Below, in pieces: positions 1 to 3,831 of a stretch of DNA of 5,459 nucleotides; within the stretch, counting starts at the first letter, position 1, and each line of letters begins with the position of its first letter. The position numbers and the translations under genes are program-made. The stretch comes from Candidatus Latescibacterota bacterium (GTDB lineage: Bacteria > Latescibacterota > UBA2968 > GCA-2709665). The notes beneath the pieces are model-generated. The model made no database searches. It saw only the letters and a program-made list of their open reading frames with translations, and was not told the origin of the DNA. The stretch lies in NCBI GenBank assembly GCA_030746455.1, contig JASLMQ010000839.1, positions 1 to 5,459 of the forward strand. The letters are read 5' to 3'.

Positions 1-590
1 GCATCGACCGGTTCGTAGGATGCCGGGTAGCCGCCCTCCTTGCCGTCGCGGTAGATCCGCAGCCCGGCCTCATCGGAATCGGCGCTCTCCCAGGTCACCA
101 CGATGTGGCTCCACTGGTCCTGATCGTGGCCGCCGCCGTAGCGCCTGTGGACCCGGTCCCCCGACCACATCCGCACCTGCGCGGCCATCTCCATGTGATA
201 GAACTTGAGCTGGATCCCGCCGGACTCATCCTCCTTCAGGAACTGGAGGTAGGTGTGGTCTTCCATCTCCTTCGCATCGTGGGCCGGATTCACCCAGAGC
301 TCGAGCGTGCCGGATTCCATGTTCAGCGCCGGCAGGTCCATGTACTCCACGCAGCCACCTTCGCGGAAGTCGGCGGCCTGCCCCACCTTCCCTTCGGCGA
401 ACTTGATGTCCGTGGCTTCGGCTGCGGCCAATGTGCCAGGTGCACCATCCGCGTCGGGGCCTCCGTCGAATCCGATGTGGATCAGCAGGGCCAGCTCGTC
501 CCGCACCGCCTCACCGGCTGCCGCGAGGCCGGGCGCCAGCAAGATGAGCAGTGCGATGGTTGGTGCCAGAAGAAGGGTGATCAGGTCCAT
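1..590 (-). CDS. Exported LamG / concanavalin A-like domain protein (N-terminal part, cut by window edge)
   Basis: The frame begins with ATG at 590-588 and runs open to base 1, giving 196 complete codons; the stop lies outside the window. Residues 3-25 are a hydrophobic segment ending in LAAAG, which fits a signal peptide cleaved around residue 25. It is odd in having an Asp and no Lys or Arg before the hydrophobic core. From about residue 35 the chain reads as a LamG/laminin-G-like jelly roll: HIGFDGGPDADG, then GKVGQAADF, then GTLELWVNP (residues 94-102), then QWSHIVVTW followed by LRIYRDGKEGG. These are the hallmark strands of the LamG_3 / ConA-like glucanase superfamily. Such domains usually bind carbohydrate or protein ligands outside the cytoplasm. 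No catalytic domain is visible in this part, so the function of the whole protein cannot be said. The start is supported by AGGAG at 598-594. The gene follows the amidohydrolase pair on the same strand after a 178-bp gap full of hairpins, so it may be a separate transcript. Confidence 0.85.
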   Translation of the reverse strand, partial: MDLITLLLAPTIALLILLAPGLAAAGEAVRDELALLIHIGFDGGPDADGAPGTLAAAEATDIKFAEGKVGQAADFREGGCVEYMDLPALNMESGTLELWVNPAHDAKEMEDHTYLQFLKEDESGGIQLKFYHMEMAAQVRMWSGDRVHRRYGGGHDQDQWSHIVVTWESADSDEAGLRIYRDGKEGGYPASYEPVD

Positions 591-593
591 TGT

Positions 594-598
594 CTCCT
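594..598 (-). promoter_or_regulatory. Shine-Dalgarno of the LamG protein gene
   Basis: On the minus strand the bases AGGAG (598-594) lie three bases before the ATG at 590, in the context AGAGGAGACA. This is a good though close Shine-Dalgarno sequence. It supports ATG 590-588 as the start, which also places the hydrophobic signal segment exactly at the N-terminus. Confidence 0.7.
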
Positions 599-606
599 CT
601 AACCGA

Positions 607-626
607 TGGGTCGGGTCGCAGACCCA
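607..626. repeat. Small inverted repeat upstream of the LamG gene
   Basis: TGGGTC (607-612) pairs with GACCCA (621-626). An alternative nested pairing is GGGTC (613-617) with GACCC (621-625) around a GCA loop. The element lies 17 to 36 bp upstream of the LamG start codon on the minus strand, so it would fall in the 5' leader or promoter of that gene. It is also the first of a run of short GC-rich hairpins extending to 751. I read it as part of a dispersed intergenic repeat; a regulatory role is only a possibility. Confidence 0.5.
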
Positions 627-667
627 GAGCTACCCAGGCCATCCAGGCGTGGGGGCCGCGATCCTGA

Positions 668-680
668 GCCCCGGAGGGGC
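668..680. repeat. GC hairpin GCCCC-GGA-GGGGC
   Basis: GCCCC (668-672) and GGGGC (676-680) form a perfect 5-bp stem with a GGA loop. This resembles the short GCCCC..GGGGC palindromes scattered between genes in Planctomycetes, Armatimonadota, Poribacteria and similar genomes (recalled, not searched). It lies about 90 bp past the stop of the upstream amidohydrolase gene. Confidence 0.6.
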
Positions 681-692
681 GTAAGTGAATAG

Positions 693-712
693 CCTGGGGC
701 GTAAGCCCCAGG
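693..712. repeat. Perfect 8-bp hairpin with GTAA loop; repeat element and possible terminator
   Basis: CCTGGGGC (693-700) and GCCCCAGG (705-712) form a perfect 8-bp stem closed by GTAA. Read as plus-strand RNA this is a GNRA-type tetraloop; as minus-strand RNA the loop is UUAC. It is the strongest structure in the gap between the amidohydrolase stop at 769 and the LamG start at 590. It could help end the amidohydrolase transcript, but neither strand has a T-tract after it. It is more likely the core of a mobile-type intergenic repeat. Confidence 0.65.
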
Positions 713-738
713 TACCGCGCGAACCAGTCCACTCCACA

Positions 739-751
739 GCCCCAAAGGGGC
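739..751. repeat. GC hairpin GCCCC-AAA-GGGGC
   Basis: GCCCC (739-743) and GGGGC (747-751) form a 5-bp stem with an AAA loop, followed by GACAGAACGCAAAGACG up to the stop codon of the amidohydrolase gene (769-771). Its arms have the same sequence as those of the hairpin at 668-680, so the two look like two ends or two copies of one repeat family that flank the larger hairpin at 693-712. Confidence 0.6.
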
Positions 752-768
752 GACAGAACGCAAAGACG

Positions 769-1551
769 TCACGCCATCCCCAGAATCCGTTCCGCGTTCC
801 CGTGCGTGATGGCCTCCCTCGCCTCATCGTCCACCTTCTCCGTCACCTGCGCCAGCTTCACCAGCGCGGCACCCGGATAGGAGAATGGGACGTGGGTGCC
901 GAAGACCAGGTGCGAGCCGCCCCTCGCCTCGCTCAGTGGCCCCAGGTCGTTGTGAAACTCCGCAAGCGAGAAGTCCACGAACCACGGCTTGTCGCGCACC
1001 TCCTCATCGTGCCACATCGGCAGGCGCGAAAACCCGTACCGCAGGTTCGACACCACCACCGTCGCATCCGGCACGGCCTTCATCAGCTCAGCCACCCCCT
1101 TGGCATCCACCAGCTGCCCGGGGTCCATCCAGTTCCGCTGGCGCGGGTCCTCCATCCGCGCCGGGATGAACGCGGGCAGTCCCCTCTCCTTGCAGGCCTC
1201 CAGCGCGGCCTTCGCCTCGGACCCGTCGACCGCGTAGTTGTGGTACACGGGGAACAGCCGCACCCCTTTCATCCCGAGCGTCTCGTGACACGCCTTCAGG
1301 TCATCTTCCCACTTTTCGTACGCCGGGTTGATCGTCGCCATCGGGATCAGGCGATCCGTGTGCCCTTCCAGGTCCTTCGTCAGTTTCTCGTTGGCCGGCT
1401 GCACGTTCCGGTGGAAGATCGCCTCGATCTGGGACACCGCCGCCTTGTCGATCCCCGAGCGGTCCATCCGTGCGACCAGCGTGTCCGGCGTATTGTCTCT
1501 CAGCGACCGAAACGGAAAGCTCCCCAGCCACGCATTCGTATCGATCAGCAT
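769..1551 (-). CDS. Amidohydrolase-2-fold protein lacking the canonical metal ligands
   Basis: This 260-residue protein has the length and layout of the amidohydrolase-2 (PF04909-type) TIM-barrel family. It opens with MLIDTNAWLG, has RLIPMATINP (67-76), GMKGVRLFPVYHNY (93-106) and VVVSNLRYG (165-173), and ends with LVFGTHVPF (215-223) and GNAERILG (251-258). The fold is recognisable but the metal site is not. The usual HxH of strand 1 is NAW (residues 6-8), the His after the mid-barrel strand is absent (PAFIPAR, 126-132), the usual HxG is SNLR (168-171), and the usual GSD is GTH (218-220). It may be a non-catalytic paralogue, or belong to a subfamily with different chemistry that keeps an N..WPFR-like start (here N6 and FPFR). 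ATG 1551 has GGAG nine bases upstream. It lies 54 bp downstream of the intact amidohydrolase on the same strand, so co-transcription is likely. The substrate is unknown and no signal peptide is seen. Confidence 0.88.
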   Translation of the reverse strand: MLIDTNAWLGSFPFRSLRDNTPDTLVARMDRSGIDKAAVSQIEAIFHRNVQPANEKLTKDLEGHTDRLIPMATINPAYEKWEDDLKACHETLGMKGVRLFPVYHNYAVDGSEAKAALEACKERGLPAFIPARMEDPRQRNWMDPGQLVDAKGVAELMKAVPDATVVVSNLRYGFSRLPMWHDEEVRDKPWFVDFSLAEFHNDLGPLSEARGGSHLVFGTHVPFSYPGAALVKLAQVTEKVDDEAREAITHGNAERILGMA

Positions 1552-1570
1552 CTCACGGTTCTCCGTTTTA

Positions 1571-1604
1571 CACTTTGCATTTCGTATTCTGCACTTTGCA
1601 TTTC
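1571..1604. repeat. 13-bp direct repeat, period 21, in an AT-richer spacer
   Basis: CACTTTGCATTTC occurs at 1571-1583 and again, identically, at 1592-1604, with CGTATTCTG-type sequence between the copies. On the transcribed strand the unit reads GAAATGCAAAGTG. This fills almost all of the spacer between the two amidohydrolase genes and is clearly less GC-rich than the surrounding DNA. It resembles the short GAAATGCAAA-type tandem repeats seen between genes in several bacterial phyla (recalled, not searched). Each unit brings an ATG, and both ATGs share one short frame that ends at TGA 1547-1545, just inside the next gene. Confidence 0.75.
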
Positions 1605-1605
1605 C

Positions 1606-2418
1606 CTACGCCCTCGGGTTCAGGGGCTCCGCCCCCTGCGCCGCCAGAACCCGCTCCGCGTTCCCCCAGAAGATCAGCTCCCGCTCCTCGTCCGTAACGG
1701 TCGCGTCGATCACCTTGCCCACGCAGCCGCTCATGGTGCCGTCGGACCCGTAGAGCACCCGTTCCGCGCCCAGCTCCTCCACGGCAAGCTCCACCTGCCC
1801 GTCGTCCAGGTTGCTCCCACTGACATCGCAGTACACGTTGGGCGAGGCATAGCGCATGGCGCGTATCGTCCGCTCCCAGTCCCCCCCTCCCCCGATGTGC
1901 GCGTGGATCATCATCGTGTCGGGATGCTTCTCGCTGGCCTCGGCGAAGTGCTCCCCGTGGGAGATCAGGGGCTGCTTCTCCCGGAACTCCGGTGCGGAGG
2001 GATAGCCGGCGTGCTCCAAAATGGGAATGCGCCGCTCCGCGGCCAGGTCCAGAACCGGCCCGACGGCGGGGTCACAGATCCTGTACTGGTTGTAGAGCTT
2101 GATGCCGATGAAGCCCGCATCCAGGCAGCGCTCCACCTCGGCGAGGGCCTCATTGTAGTATCCAGGTATCACGAAGCAGAGCCCCCGGATGCGGGTCGGG
2201 TGGCGCGTCACCGCGCCCATCACCGCATCGTTCCGCTCGCGAACAGCGTCCATCGGCGCGATTCGGCCCCCGCCGACGAGCTGCGAGCACCACATCTCCT
2301 TCACGCCCAGCGGCTCCTGATTCGCCACGAGCGAATCCCCCGGCTCCTCCCCACCGCCCGCGTGGCAGTGGGCGTCGATCTTGGGATACCGGATCCACTT
2401 CTCCACGTCCAGACCCAT
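1606..2418 (-). CDS. Amidohydrolase (metal-dependent TIM-barrel hydrolase, amidohydrolase-2 family)
   Basis: This 270-residue cytosolic enzyme has all the usual ligands. KIDAHCHAGG holds the strand-1 HxH (H17, H19), followed by GIKLYNQYR (105-113), PILEHAGYP with H136, MMIHAHIGGGGDWE with H172 and H174, VLYGSDG with D226, and the closing GNAERVLAAQ. This matches the amidohydrolase-2 / COG2159-type family, whose members hydrolyse or decarboxylate small carboxylated or lactone substrates. The actual substrate cannot be told. The start is set at ATG 2418 rather than the in-frame ATG at 2499. GAGGG (2428-2424) stands five bases before it, and the extra 27 residues of the longer form (MRPLIRGAPAARCQLCG...) look unlike protein of this family. 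The last residues, QGAEPLNPRA, are encoded by a GC palindrome (1621-1638) and look like an added tail. The gene heads a likely two-gene unit with the degenerate paralogue downstream. Confidence 0.9.
   Translation of the reverse strand: MGLDVEKWIRYPKIDAHCHAGGGEEPGDSLVANQEPLGVKEMWCSQLVGGGRIAPMDAVRERNDAVMGAVTRHPTRIRGLCFVIPGYYNEALAEVERCLDAGFIGIKLYNQYRICDPAVGPVLDLAAERRIPILEHAGYPSAPEFREKQPLISHGEHFAEASEKHPDTMMIHAHIGGGGDWERTIRAMRYASPNVYCDVSGSNLDDGQVELAVEELGAERVLYGSDGTMSGCVGKVIDATVTDEERELIFWGNAERVLAAQGAEPLNPRA
1621..1638. repeat. GC palindrome inside the 3' end of the amidohydrolase gene
   Basis: CAGGGGCTCCGCCCCCTG folds on itself: CAGGGG (1621-1626) pairs with CCCCTG (1633-1638), with GGGGC-TCC-GCCCC as an alternative register. 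It encodes the QGAEPL part of the C-terminal tail and ends 13 bp before the stop codon at 1608-1606. The composition and TCC/GGA loop resemble the hairpin at 668-680, which suggests the same repeat class has entered the coding end. Confidence 0.55.
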
Positions 2419-2740
2419 CTCTGCCCTCACTTTCCCGGCCCGTCCAAACCCGCAAAGTTGACATCTTGCGGCTGGCGCGCCACGGATAAGGGGCCGCAAT
2501 CAACACGCCGTTTTGCGACCCCGAGCACCTTCCTTTTGAACTGGCCCCGCCCCCCTTCAGACAGGCCGTTTCTACTGATTTCTCAAAGCGTTACGTCCTC
2601 AATCGTGCCCCCCCAATGTACGCTCTGCCGGCAAGACCGCAATGGGGGGAAACCCCGAGTGCACGCCTCGAAATCCCTGACTACTGACACTGCGTCGCAA
2701 CCGGAATGGAAGTCCCCAGATGAGCCAGTGTAAGCGCCAT
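2419..2740. other. Intergenic region without a supported gene
   Basis: These roughly 320 bp separate the hairpin behind the PorV/PorQ-type gene from the first amidohydrolase. No reading frame here shows a domain, a signal peptide or a good Shine-Dalgarno sequence. The region should hold the promoter of the amidohydrolase pair, but I found no -35/-10 pair with acceptable spacing. Possible fragments (TTGAGG near 2600, TAGAAA near 2570 on the minus strand) are about 22 bp apart. A run of seven C (2608-2614) and a run of six G (2644-2649) could pair as CCCCCCA/TGGGGGG around a long loop. Confidence 0.5.
2424..2428 (-). promoter_or_regulatory. Shine-Dalgarno deciding the amidohydrolase start
   Basis: GAGGG (2428-2424, minus strand) is followed by five bases and then ATG 2418. 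The upstream in-frame ATG at 2499 would place an unrelated Arg/Ala-rich stretch ahead of the conserved barrel, so this site favours the shorter 270-residue product. Confidence 0.6.
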
Positions 2741-2784
2741 GAAGACACGCCGCATCCCTCCCTTGCGGGATGCGGCGTGTCTTC
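2741..2784 (-). terminator. Perfect 18-bp stem hairpin, likely terminator of the PorV/PorQ operon
   Basis: GAAGACACGCCGCATCCC (2741-2758) is exactly complementary to 2767-2784, with an 8-base loop TCCCTTGC that can close further by one or two pairs. It begins 40 bp past the stop codon of the PorV/PorQ-type gene and stands alone in non-coding DNA, which is the position expected of a terminator. Neither side carries a clear T-tract, so it may act through stem strength, with Rho, or as a 3'-end stabiliser. It belongs to minus-strand transcription because no plus-strand gene is present. Confidence 0.72.
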
Positions 2785-2823
2785 CGTACCCAGGAACTCA
2801 ACAGAGCTCTGTGGACTGGAGTT

Positions 2824-3807
2824 CTAGAACGTACCTCCGATGGTGACGCGGATCGGGGCCTCGAAGAAATCCATCTTCGAGTAGGACACATCCACCGTCA
2901 CCGACTTACCGCCAGGGATGTCGTACTTCACACCTGCTCCCAGACTGTAACTGTCGGCGACGTAGGTGAACCGGTGGCCTGCCCGCAGGGCGATCATGTT
3001 CTGCAGCCAGAGCTCCCCGCCGACGTGGTACCGCATCGAATAGTCGGCTTCATACAGGGTCTCGGCGCTCAGGGTCAGATACGCGGGATCCCCCTTCTCG
3101 CCATACACCTCGCTCGCCAGGGACAGGCTGTAGGCCATCGGCATCAGGGCCCTGAGCCTCAGCACCTCGATGTCCGGCCCGTAGTTCCTCAGACACATCG
3201 CCACGCGCAGGCTCCTGAAGCCCGTGTGGAATCGCGTGCCGAGGTCGATGGCGATATGGTTCACGCTGAAGGTGAACAGGGTCTGGTGGAGCCACGACAC
3301 CCGCGCGCCGAAGGAGAACTTGTCCGTCAGCTTGATCGCGTAGATCAGGCCGATGGCGATGTCGCCCGTGTCCACGTTCTGACCCGTGCCGCTGGGCTGG
3401 TAGATCGTCGTCTCCTCGAAGCTTTCCGGGCGATACGACATCACGGTCATGCCCAGCACGCCGCCTCTGGCCGAGCCCGTGTTGAGCGCCGCCGCAGCCG
3501 AGAACACCTTGGTGTTCACCAGCCAGCGCGTGTACGTCGCCGTCCACGCCGTCCCGCGGATATCCGTCAGCCCAGCCGGGTTCCAAAATGCGGCATTGAT
3601 GTCGTCCGCGTTGGCCGAGAAGATGCCGCCCATCGCCGAGGCGCGCGCGCCCTGACCGATCTTGACGAACTGCACGCCACCCAGCCCGGAATACTTGTGC
3701 TGATCCCACTGGGACTCGACGTAATCAAGGACTTCTGCACCGCCAGAAGGCGCCAGCACGAGCACCCCCGCCGCGGCGAGCAGGATGACAGCTCTAAGAT
3801 GTCTCAT
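2824..3807 (-). CDS. PorV/PorQ-family outer-membrane beta-barrel protein
   Basis: This 327-residue exported protein has a signal peptide at residues 1-24 (MRHLRAVILL..., Ala-rich core, SGGA before the likely cut). No Cys follows the cut, so it is not a lipoprotein. The diagnostic stretch is QFVKIGQGARASAMGGIFSA (46-65) followed by DDINAAFWNPAGL (68-80). This is the conserved N-terminal signature of the PorV/PorQ family (also called UPF0164), related to FadL-like barrels. The rest is alternating amphipathic strands with glycine turns, and the chain ends in ...RVTIGGTF, with the terminal Phe typical of Bam-inserted barrels. In Bacteroidetes, PorV shuttles C-terminally tagged cargo from the type IX translocon to the attachment complex. 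The orthologous role in other phyla is not settled. The gene starts 24 bp after a large secreted protein with a sorting-like C-terminus, with a strong GGAGGAGAGG before ATG 3807, so the two are very likely one operon. Confidence 0.9.
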   Translation of the reverse strand: MRHLRAVILLAAAGVLVLAPSGGAEVLDYVESQWDQHKYSGLGGVQFVKIGQGARASAMGGIFSANADDINAAFWNPAGLTDIRGTAWTATYTRWLVNTKVFSAAAALNTGSARGGVLGMTVMSYRPESFEETTIYQPSGTGQNVDTGDIAIGLIYAIKLTDKFSFGARVSWLHQTLFTFSVNHIAIDLGTRFHTGFRSLRVAMCLRNYGPDIEVLRLRALMPMAYSLSLASEVYGEKGDPAYLTLSAETLYEADYSMRYHVGGELWLQNMIALRAGHRFTYVADSYSLGAGVKYDIPGGKSVTVDVSYSKMDFFEAPIRVTIGGTF

Positions 3808-3810
3808 GTT

Positions 3811-3820
3811 CCTCTCCTCC
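3811..3820 (-). promoter_or_regulatory. Strong Shine-Dalgarno of the PorV/PorQ-type gene
   Basis: GGAGGAGAGG occupies nearly half of the 24-bp spacer between the stop of the upstream gene (3834-3832) and ATG 3807. The GGAGG part lies eight bases before the start. Its purine-rich length suggests high initiation, as expected for an abundant outer-membrane protein translated from the same message as the upstream gene. Confidence 0.75.
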
Positions 3821-3831
3821 TTCGCTCGCGT

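Noticed and set aside
739..756. Possible CRISPR-like repeat unit in the hairpin cluster
   Set aside because: The repeated arms are only 5 bp, there is no regular repeat-spacer pattern and no cas gene. The layout fits REP-like intergenic hairpins instead.
2419..2499. Longer N-terminus of the intact amidohydrolase (ATG at 2499)
   Set aside because: The added 27 residues are unlike the family, and a Shine-Dalgarno stands in front of ATG 2418, where the protein begins in the normal place before KIDAHCH.
2540..2610. Possible sigma-70-type promoter on the minus strand (TTGAGG ... TAGAAA)
   Set aside because: The spacing is about 22 bp instead of 16-18, and neither hexamer is close to consensus.
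685..2733. Very long plus-strand reading frame (682 codons) opposite the two amidohydrolase genes
   Set aside because: Its translation is rich in Arg, His, Pro and Val with no domain. It is the antisense shadow of GC-rich codons and also runs through the non-coding spacers and repeats.
2583..2891. Minus-strand frame of 102 codons overlapping the end of the PorV/PorQ-type gene
   Set aside because: It overlaps the barrel gene's 3' end in another frame, spans the hairpin at 2741-2784, and has no ribosome site or recognisable protein features.
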